From Elizabethkingia sp. YR214 (GTDB lineage Bacteria; Bacteroidota; Bacteroidia; Flavobacteriales; Weeksellaceae): 64,000 nt of DNA. The translations under genes and the position numbers were made by a program. The notes below the pieces were generated by a model that saw nothing but the letters and a program-made list of their open reading frames with translations, made no database searches and had not been told where the DNA came from. Location of the stretch: the NCBI RefSeq assembly GCF_003058195.1, contig NZ_QBUH01000009.1, positions 1 to 64,000 of the forward strand. The letters are read 5' to 3'. Each line of letters starts with the position of its first letter. The stretch's first letter is position 1. Below are positions 7,902-16,727 of the stretch, one piece after another.

Positions 7902-10900
7902 ATGAATAAGTTCATTAAAAATATAATAGCATTTTCTATCAAGAACAAGGCTTTCACCTTTATCTGGGTGGGGATTTTGGCTATAGCAGGTATTGTAAGT
8001 TTCAGGAATATGCCAATTGAAGCCTTTCCAGATGTTACCAATACCCAGATAACGATCATTACACAATGGAATGGTAGAAGTGCCGAAGAAGTGGAGCGTT
8101 TTGTAACAACACCTATAGAGCTTGCAATGAGTCCGGTGCAGAAGAAAACCAGTGTACGAAGTACCACCATGTTTGGATTGTCCATTGTCAAAATTATTTT
8201 CGATGACGGAGTAGATGATACCTTTGCCAGAAACCAGGTCAACAACCAGTTGAGAACACTAAGTTTTCCGGATGATGTCGCTCCCGAAGTACAACCACCT
8301 TACGGCCCCACAGGGGAAATATTCCGTTATACACTGGAAAGCCCGAAACGAGATTCCCGGGAGTTACTTACTTTACAGACCTGGGTTGTAGACCGTGCAT
8401 TACGCGGTGTTCCGGGGGTGGCGGATATCAACGTATTCGGAGGGCAAGATAAAGTTTATGAACTGAGTATTGATCCGGTAAAATTGGAAAAATACAGTCT
8501 TACTCCTTTACAGGTTTATGATGCTGTAACCAAGAGTAATCTGAACGTAGGTGGAGATGTTATAGAAAAAAGCGGACAATCTTACGTAGTACGAGGAATT
8601 GGTCTTGTAAAAACAATAGAAGATATAGGCAATATTACAATTGAGACTAATAACGGAAACCCTGTATTGGTAAAGAATATTGCTGAAGTAAAAGAAAGCT
8701 CTATGCCACGTGTAGGACAGGCCGGATTAAACGGAAAAGATGATGTGGTAGCGGGTACAGTGGTTATGCGGAAAGGAGAAAATCCACGTGAAGTTCTGGT
8801 AGCACTGAAAGCAAAAATTGCTGAACTGAATAGTAAAACCTTACCTAAAGATGTGAAACTGGTCACTTTCTATGATCGTGATAATCTGATGGATTTCACG
8901 ACTCGTACAGTAATGCACAACCTTCTTGAAGGAATTGTATTGGTAACAGTAATGGTATTGATCTTTATGGCCGATTGGCGTACAACTGTTATCGTGTCTA
9001 TTATTATTCCGCTATCATTGTTGTTTGCATTCCTATGTCTTAAAATAGCAGGGATGAGTGCAAATCTTCTTTCATTGGGAGCTGTAGACTTTGGTATTAT
9101 TATCGATGGTGCTGTCGTCATGGTTGAAGGCGTCTTTGTAATGTTAGATCACAAAGCCAAAAGATATGGAATGGAGCGCTTTAATAAATTGGCAAAAGGA
9201 GGTTGGATCAAGCAAACCGGAACAGGTTTGGGGAAAGCTATTTTCTTCTCAAAGCTTATTATTATCACCTCGCTAATTCCTATTTTCTCTTTCCAGAAGG
9301 TAGAAGGGAAAATGTTCTCTCCATTGGCCTATACTCTTGGATTTGCATTATTGGGAGCATTGTTATTTACATTAACATTGGTTCCTGTACTTATGCATAT
9401 TTTATTGAATAAGAATGTGCGCGAAAAGCATAATCCATTTGTATCTTTCTGGGACAGGATTGTAGAAAAAGGATTTACGTTTGCATTCAGAAATAAAAAA
9501 ATAAGTCTTATTGCAGCGATTTCCTTAATGGTGGTAACTATTTTCTCGGGAAAATTTCTTGGGACGGAATTCTTGCCAACCCTTAATGAAGGCTCACTAT
9601 GGGTAACAGCAGAATTACCGATGAGTACATCACTGAAAGAGTCTATGAAAAAGACCAATGAACTGAAAAAAGTTATTGCTTCATTTCCCGAAGTTACTGG
9701 AGTTCTTTCCCAGACAGGGCGAAGTAATGATGGTACTGACCCTAATGGTTTTGGCTTCGTACAATTTGCTGTTGCCTTACAACCTCGTGAAGAATGGAAA
9801 CGTAAGATTACTTATGACGAACTCATCAATGAGATGAATGTTAAGCTAAAGAAATTCCAGGGAATTACATATAATTATTCACAACCTATTTCAGATAACG
9901 TTGCTGAAGCAGTAGCAGGTTTCAAAGCTGAAAACGGGATTAAGATTTATGGTGACAATCTGGAAACCTTAGATCGTTTGGCCAAAGAAGTTTATAAAGA
10001 GATCCGCAAAGTGAAGGGCGTAAGAGAACCGGGGATTATCAAAAATATAGGGCAGCCAGAAGTAAGTGTTGTACTGGACAGACATAAGATGGCGGAATAT
10101 GGTGTAATGCCGGCTGATGCGCAATCTGTTTTAGAAATGGCTTTTGGAGGTAAAACAGCTTCACAAATCTATGAAGGAGAACGTAAATTTGATATAAGAC
10201 TTCGTTACGCCCCGGAATACCGTAAGTCGGAAGAGGATATTGCTAAACTGATGGTGCCTTGTCAGGATGGAACGCTTATTCCTATGAAGGCTATTAGTGA
10301 TATTACTAAAGATAATGGAGCTGCCTTTATTTATAGGGACAATATCAAACGTTATATTGGAATCAAATTTTCGATCAGAGACCGTGACTTAGGAAGTACA
10401 ATAGCCGATGCACAGAGAAAAGTGGCTTCCATAAAACTTCCAGATGGCTATTCTATCGGCTGGACTGGACAATTCGAAAACCAGCAACGTGCGTCTAAAC
10501 GCTTAGGGCAAGTTGTACCTATCAGTATTATAATGATTTTCTTCCTTTTATTTATCCTGTTTGGGAATATGAAAGATTCATTACTAGTATTAGCTAACGT
10601 ACCATTTGCACTTATTGGAGGTATCATCGCACTTCATGTAACAGGTATGAATTTCGGAATTTCTGCAGGGGTAGGAATGATAGCACTTTTTGGAATTTGT
10701 ATTCAGAATGGTGTAATTCTTATTTCCGAATTCCATAGTAATGTAAAGAAAGGCTTCCATATAGATAAAGCTATTCTGGAAGGGGTGAAAGTAAGAACCC
10801 GTCCTGTAGTTATGACAGCTCTAATGGCTTCTATAGGACTAATGCCGGCTGCGATGTCTACAGGTATTGGTTCTGAATCTCAGAAGCCGCTGGCAATTGT

Positions 10901-11000
10901 AATTATCGGGGGGTTGGTTTCGGCAACTGTACTTACATTGCTCATTTTCCCAATTATCTTCTGGATCTTTAACAGAACTAAAAAAAGAGAACTTAACTAA
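7902..11000 (+). CDS. CzcA-family heavy-metal RND efflux pump
   Basis: 1032-residue inner-membrane proton/cation antiporter of the HME-RND family. There are 12 predicted membrane helices: one at the N terminus (about 10-30), clusters near 335-540 and the last group near 860-1025, with two large periplasmic loops. Helix 4 has the signature DFGIIIDGAVVMVE, with D396, D402 and E409. In the CzcA literature these acidic residues carry protons or cations and mark divalent-ion (Co/Zn/Cd) pumps rather than CusA-type Cu/Ag pumps. Co, Zn, Cd or Ni efflux is therefore predicted, not shown. It closes the CzcCBA-like operon, and a strong terminator follows at 11025. Confidence 0.93.
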   Translation: MNKFIKNIIAFSIKNKAFTFIWVGILAIAGIVSFRNMPIEAFPDVTNTQITIITQWNGRSAEEVERFVTTPIELAMSPVQKKTSVRSTTMFGLSIVKIIFDDGVDDTFARNQVNNQLRTLSFPDDVAPEVQPPYGPTGEIFRYTLESPKRDSRELLTLQTWVVDRALRGVPGVADINVFGGQDKVYELSIDPVKLEKYSLTPLQVYDAVTKSNLNVGGDVIEKSGQSYVVRGIGLVKTIEDIGNITIETNNGNPVLVKNIAEVKESSMPRVGQAGLNGKDDVVAGTVVMRKGENPREVLVALKAKIAELNSKTLPKDVKLVTFYDRDNLMDFTTRTVMHNLLEGIVLVTVMVLIFMADWRTTVIVSIIIPLSLLFAFLCLKIAGMSANLLSLGAVDFGIIIDGAVVMVEGVFVMLDHKAKRYGMERFNKLAKGGWIKQTGTGLGKAIFFSKLIIITSLIPIFSFQKVEGKMFSPLAYTLGFALLGALLFTLTLVPVLMHILLNKNVREKHNPFVSFWDRIVEKGFTFAFRNKKISLIAAISLMVVTIFSGKFLGTEFLPTLNEGSLWVTAELPMSTSLKESMKKTNELKKVIASFPEVTGVLSQTGRSNDGTDPNGFGFVQFAVALQPREEWKRKITYDELINEMNVKLKKFQGITYNYSQPISDNVAEAVAGFKAENGIKIYGDNLETLDRLAKEVYKEIRKVKGVREPGIIKNIGQPEVSVVLDRHKMAEYGVMPADAQSVLEMAFGGKTASQIYEGERKFDIRLRYAPEYRKSEEDIAKLMVPCQDGTLIPMKAISDITKDNGAAFIYRDNIKRYIGIKFSIRDRDLGSTIADAQRKVASIKLPDGYSIGWTGQFENQQRASKRLGQVVPISIIMIFFLLFILFGNMKDSLLVLANVPFALIGGIIALHVTGMNFGISAGVGMIALFGICIQNGVILISEFHSNVKKGFHIDKAILEGVKVRTRPVVMTALMASIGLMPAAMSTGIGSESQKPLAIVIIGGLVSATVLTLLIFPIIFWIFNRTKKRELN

Positions 11001-11024
11001 AACTCGTTTAATATTAAATATAAA

Positions 11025-11055
11025 CCCTGTCAGAAATTTCTGACAGGGCTTTTTA
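11025..11055 (+). terminator. Terminator of the metal efflux operon
   Basis: CCCTGTCAGAAA and TTTCTGACAGGG form a perfect 12-bp stem, followed by CTTTTTATA. It can also act on the minus strand after the fusion gene at 11089. Confidence 0.9.
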
Positions 11056-11088
11056 TATAGTATAGCTTTAGTATAAATATACTTTGAA

Positions 11089-12606
11089 CTATAAATTTTC
11101 TTTATCTTTTATAGTAACATCATAAAGATCCGATCTTCTGTCTTTTAGTATTTGTACAGCACCATTATGGTGAAGCTCTTTTAGCAGATTAAGGTCTACA
11201 TCTACTATTAATGTCATTTCAGTATTCGGAGTAGCTTCTCCTTTTACAGCATTGGAAGGGAAGGCAAAGTCTGAAGGTGTAAATACCGCAGCCTGTCCAA
11301 ATTGTATATCCATATTGCTTACACCAGGAAGGTTTCCTACACAACCCGCAATGGCAACATAGCACTCATTTTCTATTGCTCTGGCAGCGGCACAGGCTCT
11401 TACACGGGTATAAGCATTTTGAGTATCGGTAAGATAAGGTACAAATAATATCTTCATACCCTGATCTGCAAGGATTCTGGAAAGTTCCGGAAATTCTACA
11501 TCGTAGCATACCATTATTCCAATTTTACCACAATCGGTATCGAAGGCTTTTACTTCATTTCCACCCAACATACCGTAGTATTTTCGCTCGTTAGGAGTGA
11601 TGTGTATTTTTCGGTATTCGTCTCGCTTTCCGTCACGATGGAGAAGGTAGCTGGCATTATAGAGATTCCCATTTTCAAGTATCGGCATACTGCCTGATAT
11701 GATATTGACGTTATAGCTTACGGCAAGTTCCGCAATTTTATCTACAATCTCTGCAGTCAGTTTTGAAAGTTCCTCCATGGATTCTCTTTCATTCAGATGA
11801 TTATATGCTGCCAAAAGGGGAGTGTTGAATAATTCCGGGAAAACACAAAAGTCGGATTCATAATTGCTGATTACATCCACAAAGAATTCTACCTGCTGAT
11901 AAAATGCCTCAATATCTCTGAATTGTCGCATCTGCCATTGCACCAGACCAATACGGATTACACTATCCAGCATTGTATTTTGCTTCTGCGTGTAATAGAT
12001 GTTATTCCATTGTAATAAAACAGCATATTCTTCGGATTCAGTATCACCTTTCAGATAACCTTTCAGTATTTTAATAGGAGAAAAGTTATTGGAAAGCTGG
12101 AAAGACAGAACCGGATCGTAAATTTCTTTTTTACGGACTTTATTAATGTACTGACGTGGTGTAAGTTCCTTACTGTGGGTGTGGTAATTTGGAATTCTAC
12201 CGCCAATAATAATTGACTTCAGATTTTTAATTTCACATAATTCTTTTCTGGCATCATATAATCTACGTCCCAGTCGCAGGGATCGAAACTCAGGGTGAAC
12301 AAATACCTCTATACCATAAAGAACATTACCATTGTTGCTATGGGTATTGAAGGTTCCGTTTCCCGTAATCTCATCGTAAGTATGCTGATCTCCGAATAAT
12401 TCGTACTGTACCATTATAGAAAGTGCCGCAGCTGCTAATTTACCATCTACAGTAATACACAATTGCCCCTCAGGGAATATAGACGTTAGTTTTTGAATAT
12501 TTCTTTTTGCCCAGGTATTATCCTCTATATCGGGATAAGCCTCCTGCATGGATTCTACAAGCTCATCATAATCGTCTAAGCTTAATTTTCGGATATCTAC
12601 TTGCAT
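11089..12606 (-). CDS. Bifunctional GNAT acetyltransferase / carbon-nitrogen hydrolase fusion
   Basis: 505 residues. The N-terminal half (about 1-170) is a GNAT fold, with the acetyl-CoA-binding stretch FRSLRLGRRLYDAR near 107-120. The C-terminal half (about 216-500) is a nitrilase-superfamily hydrolase with a complete catalytic triad: E258 (FPELFNTP), K333 (YRKIHITP) and C367 (MVCYDVEFPE). A linear GNAT-nitrilase fusion is a known family in Bacteroidetes and some other bacteria. Its substrate is not established; an amidase acting on a small amide is likely. It is third in a minus-strand group with the DUF4180 protein and the lipoprotein gene, 48 bases from the former. No clear promoter of its own was seen. 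Confidence 0.9.
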   Translation of the reverse strand: MQVDIRKLSLDDYDELVESMQEAYPDIEDNTWAKRNIQKLTSIFPEGQLCITVDGKLAAAALSIMVQYELFGDQHTYDEITGNGTFNTHSNNGNVLYGIEVFVHPEFRSLRLGRRLYDARKELCEIKNLKSIIIGGRIPNYHTHSKELTPRQYINKVRKKEIYDPVLSFQLSNNFSPIKILKGYLKGDTESEEYAVLLQWNNIYYTQKQNTMLDSVIRIGLVQWQMRQFRDIEAFYQQVEFFVDVISNYESDFCVFPELFNTPLLAAYNHLNERESMEELSKLTAEIVDKIAELAVSYNVNIISGSMPILENGNLYNASYLLHRDGKRDEYRKIHITPNERKYYGMLGGNEVKAFDTDCGKIGIMVCYDVEFPELSRILADQGMKILFVPYLTDTQNAYTRVRACAAARAIENECYVAIAGCVGNLPGVSNMDIQFGQAAVFTPSDFAFPSNAVKGEATPNTEMTLIVDVDLNLLKELHHNGAVQILKDRRSDLYDVTIKDKENL

Positions 12607-12654
12607 AATACTGTATTTTGTTTGAATATAACCATCCGAAAATCTTTATATGCT

Positions 12655-13002
12655 TTATGCTAAAGCATCGGACAGCGTGTTAACGAAGTTAACTAATTTA
12701 CCTTTATTACATTCATAAATAAAATCTTTCAGGCTCTTACTTTCATAGCTGAAATTGCCAACAATGGCAAGTTTCATTTTATAATTAGAAAACTTCTGAA
12801 GAATATCTCCTGCCATTTTATTTTTCAAATCAAAAAAGTCGGATGTAATATTCTGTTCCCTGATAATAATTTTATCGAAGCCCTGATAATAAAGATCTGC
12901 CAAAAGGTCTAATCCATCCTGCATTTGCTGAATTAGCACTTTGTCGGAGTTCAGTTCTGCAACTTTTATTCCATTAACAGTATGTTCCTGTACAGTATAC
13001 AT
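12655..13002 (-). CDS. DUF4180 family protein
   Basis: 115 residues, soluble, no signal peptide. The layout (VNGIKVAELNSDKVLI, then a helix with DGLDLLADLYYQG, then IIIREQNITSDFFDLK, then LAIVGNFS) matches the DUF4180 family, small proteins of unknown function that often occur beside regulators. The gene starts 6 bases after the lipoprotein gene's stop, so the two are probably cotranscribed. No catalytic residues are evident, and function cannot be assigned. Confidence 0.8.
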   Translation of the reverse strand: MYTVQEHTVNGIKVAELNSDKVLIQQMQDGLDLLADLYYQGFDKIIIREQNITSDFFDLKNKMAGDILQKFSNYKMKLAIVGNFSYESKSLKDFIYECNKGKLVNFVNTLSDALA

Positions 13003-13008
13003 TTTGAT

Positions 13009-13848
13009 TTATTTATTAACTGGTTCAGCATAAATTTTATAATCAACATTTGATGAAAATGTTGTGTACTCCATCAATGCGATCTTAGAAGTAGGGGTTA
13101 TCCATATTGCTAATGTTTTTTCTCCATTTAGCCTAGCTGAAAAATGATCATCAAATTTTTGATCTAAAGAACCTTCTGCTTCAACAGTATATGTGGGTTT
13201 TGAATATAGTTTGGTAATATAGTTCTTTAATATATCTTTATTTTGCTTTGTATAAAATGGATTATCCGAACTATTTGGAATATTCCAGTGATTATACAGT
13301 GTGATAGACGGAATATTATCAGTTTTTTGCTTGCGGATTGAAAATGAATAGGGTTTGGTTATATTAGAATATCCTGTATTTATAGCTTCTGGATTAAATT
13401 CTTTCCAGTTTGTATTCAGGAAATTTTTGCTATTCTTTATATTTATCTTTACAGAATCTTTTAAGACAACTTTATTGCCTTTATAGCCATACAGATATGT
13501 AGTACTGGTTTCTGGAAGGTAATAATAATTGGACCATGTTAGCATCAGTTTCAAAGAATTCTCCTTCGCATTCAGTATAACGACTCCTTTATCTTCACCT
13601 TTTGTTTTTACAACTATTGAATCATAAGACATTCTCAGGTCATATATAGACACATTCTGATCTTTTACGGTTGGTTCAAGATAGAAGTTTACAACGTCAA
13701 AAATATTAGCTTCTGATTCTTTTGTTTTTAGACTAAGTTTAGCAAAAGGAGGCTTAGATTCTTCTTTATTTTCAGATATTCCTTCTGTTCTGTCTGAACA
13801 AGCAATAAGAGAAATAAAAAAGGAAATGGATAGTATACTTTTCTTCAT
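13009..13848 (-). CDS. Hypothetical lipoprotein
   Basis: 279 residues. The signal peptide MKKSILSISFFISLIAC ends in a lipobox with C17, so it is a predicted lipoprotein. The mature part starts with a charged Ser/Glu-rich linker and continues with beta-strand-like segments such as KYSATFEN-like and SVDYKIYAEP-type stretches at the end. No known domain was recognised. An exact TTG-N18-TATATTTG promoter precedes the gene and supports the start. It is the first gene of a probable operon with the DUF4180 gene and perhaps the GNAT-nitrilase gene. Confidence 0.75.
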   Translation of the reverse strand: MKKSILSISFFISLIACSDRTEGISENKEESKPPFAKLSLKTKESEANIFDVVNFYLEPTVKDQNVSIYDLRMSYDSIVVKTKGEDKGVVILNAKENSLKLMLTWSNYYYLPETSTTYLYGYKGNKVVLKDSVKINIKNSKNFLNTNWKEFNPEAINTGYSNITKPYSFSIRKQKTDNIPSITLYNHWNIPNSSDNPFYTKQNKDILKNYITKLYSKPTYTVEAEGSLDQKFDDHFSARLNGEKTLAIWITPTSKIALMEYTTFSSNVDYKIYAEPVNK

Positions 13849-13871
13849 TTTATAGTGTAAAGGGTTTGTTA

Positions 13872-13900
13872 CAAATATACTGTATTCATCGTGGTAACAA
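13872..13900 (-). promoter_or_regulatory. Promoter of the lipoprotein/DUF4180 unit
   Basis: On the minus strand TTG (13898-13900), 18 bases, then TATATTTG (13872-13879), 23 bases before the ATG. Confidence 0.75.
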
Positions 13901-13994
13901 ACAACTTTTCTATTTAATTCTCTAACTATAGACTTTTTTGTAAAGTTACCTAATCAGATTTATTATAATTGGATGTAAAGTTGCATAAAATAAA

Positions 13995-14020
13995 TAAGGT
14001 TGCCTAAACAGACAACCTTA
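13995..14020 (-). terminator. Terminator of the MATE gene
   Basis: TAAGGTTG and CAACCTTA pair around a 10-base loop, followed on the minus strand by TTTATTTTA. It is modest in strength and lies 26 bases after the MATE stop. Confidence 0.55.
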
Positions 14021-14046
14021 TGAAAATCTATATATTGTAGCAATAT

Positions 14047-15408
14047 TTATTTTGCAGCTAGTATTTTTCTGTTCGTTAGTCTAAGGAACCTGGCAACCAG
14101 GAATAGGGCAGATATAGTAAGTCCTAAGCCTAATGCAATCCACATTCCGAACGCTCCCATTTTAAGGGTGTAACATAGGAAATACCCTAATGGAATTGTA
14201 ATGATCCAATATGCAACGAAAGTAATAGCACTTGGAACTTTTACATCCTGAATACCTCTAAGACATCCTAAACAAGTCACCTGAATACCATCTGAAAGCT
14301 GGAACAAAGCAGCAATAATAAGCAGCTTGGAAGCTAACGTCATTACATTGATATCATCGTTCTGTACGAAGAAATGTGGAAGTATATTTCTGCCCAGAAT
14401 AAAGGCTAGCCCACAAACAATCATAAACAAGAATGAAATTTTTATATTATTGATTCCTACATTTCGAAGGCCTACAAAGTCTCTTTCTCCCAATTTTCTT
14501 CCTACCATAACTGTAGAGGCTACACTAAATCCAACACATAGATTGAAGGTAAAAGATGCCATGGATAATGCAATCTGGTGAGCCGCAATGTCAGTTGAAC
14601 TAACCAGTCCACAAACAAAAGCTGCACCTGCAAAAGCACTTACTTCAAAGAATAATTGCAAAGCTGTCGGGAAACCGATTTTCAGCATTGTATTGAATAT
14701 GCTTTTAGAAAATCCTGCAATTTTCAGGTGAAAAGCTTTGATGTATTGAGAAGTTCTTGGATCTCTGTACAATACAATGTACAAGAATACCACCATAAAT
14801 ATTCTGGCAATAAGTGTTGCTAGAGCAGATCCCCTTACTCCCATAGCTGGTAAACCAAGTTTACCTTCAATCAGTATATAATTCAGAACAATATTCAGGA
14901 TATTGGCAATAATTGTTGCTTTGGTTACTCCTAAAGTAAAAGATAAACCTTCTGAAACTTCTCTGAATGTCTGGAATACCATGAATGGAATCATACTGAA
15001 TGCCATAATGGTTAAGAAATGTATGGTATCCGGAATGATTTCAGTTGGTTGATCCATATGATAGAGCAGTGGCATACCAAGCAGAATACCAAGCATCATA
15101 AGAAGTCCTACTGCCAGATTAATGACAAAACCATGACGGAATACACTATTAATTTTATCATGGTCTAGTCTGGAGTGTGCTTCGGATACCAGTGGAGGTA
15201 TTGCATAGGAAAATCCCATCGCAAATACGAAGAACGAAAAGAAGGTGGCATTCCCCAAAGATACAGATGCCAGGGCCTGTGCACCAAGGAGTTTACCTAC
15301 GATCATATTGTCGAACAAGTTCACCGAAACTTGTCCGAGCTGTGTGATCATAACAGGTAACGCGAGCTTCAGAGAATCCCGCGTATATTTTTGATTTAAA
15401 AATTTCAT
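14047..15408 (-). CDS. MATE-family multidrug/cation efflux transporter
   Basis: 453 residues, about 12 membrane helices in two homologous halves, the length of NorM-type MATE transporters. The first helix region has LALPVMITQLGQVSVNLFDNMIVG, shown here only in part as LPVMITQLGQ, with the typical LFDNMIVGKLLGAQALA-like continuation. These pumps use Na+ or H+ gradients to expel cationic drugs or metabolites across the inner membrane. The gene begins 3 bases after the stop of the NtrC-like regulator at 15412, so the two form an operon. The substrate is not predictable. Confidence 0.9.
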   Translation of the reverse strand: MKFLNQKYTRDSLKLALPVMITQLGQVSVNLFDNMIVGKLLGAQALASVSLGNATFFSFFVFAMGFSYAIPPLVSEAHSRLDHDKINSVFRHGFVINLAVGLLMMLGILLGMPLLYHMDQPTEIIPDTIHFLTIMAFSMIPFMVFQTFREVSEGLSFTLGVTKATIIANILNIVLNYILIEGKLGLPAMGVRGSALATLIARIFMVVFLYIVLYRDPRTSQYIKAFHLKIAGFSKSIFNTMLKIGFPTALQLFFEVSAFAGAAFVCGLVSSTDIAAHQIALSMASFTFNLCVGFSVASTVMVGRKLGERDFVGLRNVGINNIKISFLFMIVCGLAFILGRNILPHFFVQNDDINVMTLASKLLIIAALFQLSDGIQVTCLGCLRGIQDVKVPSAITFVAYWIITIPLGYFLCYTLKMGAFGMWIALGLGLTISALFLVARFLRLTNRKILAAK

Positions 15409-15411
15409 AAA

Positions 15412-16596
15412 TTATTTTTTTACAAATTTGGAGACGTCGTCTGCCGTAACGGGGCTTTGGCCTAAGATGATTAATCTTTCAACAACGTTCCTTAACTCAC
15501 GGATATTTCCGGTCCAGCTAAAATTCTGTAATGCTTCAATAGACTCATCGCTGAAATTCTTTTTAGCAGTTCCCTGCTCGTCCGCAATGATCTTTGAAAA
15601 ATGCTCCACCAAAAGAGGGATATCATCTTTACGGTCATCCAGCTTAGGAACACGAATTTCAATTACAGAAAGTCTGTGGTAAAGGTCCTCACGGAATTTT
15701 CCTTTTTCTATTTCTTCCTGAAGATTTTTATTGGTAGCTGCAATTACACGTACGTCTACTTTTATTTCTTTATCGCTTCCGACAGGTGAGATTTTGCTTT
15801 CCTGCAATGCACGAAGAACTTTAGCTTGTGCAACAAGGCTCATATCACCAATTTCATCCAGGAATATAGTCCCGGTATTAGCCAGTTCGAATTTACCTTG
15901 CTTGTCTTTTATAGCTCCGGTAAAAGATCCTTTTACGTGCCCGAAAAGTTCAGATTCAATAAGTTCAGACGGAATAGCAGCACAGTTAACCTCGATCATA
16001 GGACCTTTTGCACGTTCAGAAAGATCGTGAACTGCATGTGCCACCAATTCTTTTCCGGCTCCGTTTGGTCCGGTAATTAGTACACGTGCATCGGAAGGTG
16101 CTACTTTTTCAATCATTTCCTGAATGTGCTTCAAAGCTTCAGAGTCACCAATCATTTGATATTTCTTGGTAATTCTTCTTTTAAGCTGTTTGTTTTCAGT
16201 AAGCAAAACATTCTTCTGGTGTTGAAGTACTTTTCTGTCCAGGGCATTTCTTACGCTGGTAATCAGTCTGTTGATATCAATAGGCTTGGAGATAAAGTCA
16301 TAAGCACCATCTTTCAGGCATTTTACAGCAGTATCGATGTCTGCGTGGCCGGATATCATAACAAATGTAGTGTCAGGCTTTATTTCCAAAGCTTTCACTA
16401 ATAGTTCATTACCCGCCATTTTCGGCATTTTAATATCCGAAATAACTAAGGCAAAATCGTCCTTCTCGATTAGTTTGAATCCCTCCAAACCATCTTCAGC
16501 AACTACGATATCATAACCTTTGCATTCATCTTCAAGAATGCTGGATAAAACGCCAGAAATAGCCTTTTCATCCTCAACAATAAGAATTTTTTGCAT
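15412..16596 (-). CDS. NtrC-like sigma-54-activator response regulator without DNA-binding domain
   Basis: 394 residues. A receiver domain (about 1-120) with D54 in VISDIKMP is followed by an AAA+ sigma-54 activator domain (about 147-375). Walker A is GPNGAGKE (176-183), the sigma-54 contact loop is GSFTGA (223-228) instead of the common GAFTGA, Walker B is FLDEIGD and the arginine-finger region is FREDLYHRL. The protein ends about 24 residues after the AAA+ lid, so the C-terminal Fis-type helix-turn-helix of classic NtrC is absent. Such activators could bind RpoN holoenzyme from solution, or their DNA-binding partner could be separate. No histidine kinase is adjacent. It heads an operon with the MATE gene. 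A TATCTTTG -7-like element ends 6 bases before the ATG, so the mRNA could be leaderless. Confidence 0.9.
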   Translation of the reverse strand: MQKILIVEDEKAISGVLSSILEDECKGYDIVVAEDGLEGFKLIEKDDFALVISDIKMPKMAGNELLVKALEIKPDTTFVMISGHADIDTAVKCLKDGAYDFISKPIDINRLITSVRNALDRKVLQHQKNVLLTENKQLKRRITKKYQMIGDSEALKHIQEMIEKVAPSDARVLITGPNGAGKELVAHAVHDLSERAKGPMIEVNCAAIPSELIESELFGHVKGSFTGAIKDKQGKFELANTGTIFLDEIGDMSLVAQAKVLRALQESKISPVGSDKEIKVDVRVIAATNKNLQEEIEKGKFREDLYHRLSVIEIRVPKLDDRKDDIPLLVEHFSKIIADEQGTAKKNFSDESIEALQNFSWTGNIRELRNVVERLIILGQSPVTADDVSKFVKK

Positions 16597-16601
16597 AGTA
16601 G

Positions 16602-16609
16602 CAAAGATA
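16602..16609 (-). promoter_or_regulatory. Possible -7 element of the NtrC-like regulator
   Basis: TATCTTTG on the minus strand, 5 bases before the ATG codon. No TTG was found upstream. If real, the transcript would start at or next to the start codon. Confidence 0.35.
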
Positions 16610-16675
16610 CGGAATGCTTTTGAGTTGGGAAAGTAGGGCTGTTAAATAATTTTGTATCTGATTATTACATTTTAC

Positions 16676-16690
16676 CCTCCTAATTTTAGG
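16676..16690 (+). promoter_or_regulatory. Candidate operator upstream of the TPR kinase
   Basis: CCTCCTAATTTTAGG matches 14 of 15 bases of the perfect palindrome CCTCCTAATGTTAGGAGG at 19371-19388, after the cognate LuxR regulator. It lies 37 bases before the kinase ATG. Confidence 0.5.
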
Positions 16691-16727
16691 TATTTTTAGT
16701 CTCATATGTTTTTGAGAAATTTGGATA

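Noticed and set aside
15731-16080. Two plus-strand frames antisense to the NtrC-like regulator
   Set aside because: They mirror the AAA+ domain codons. No promoter, and the minus-strand gene has all motifs.
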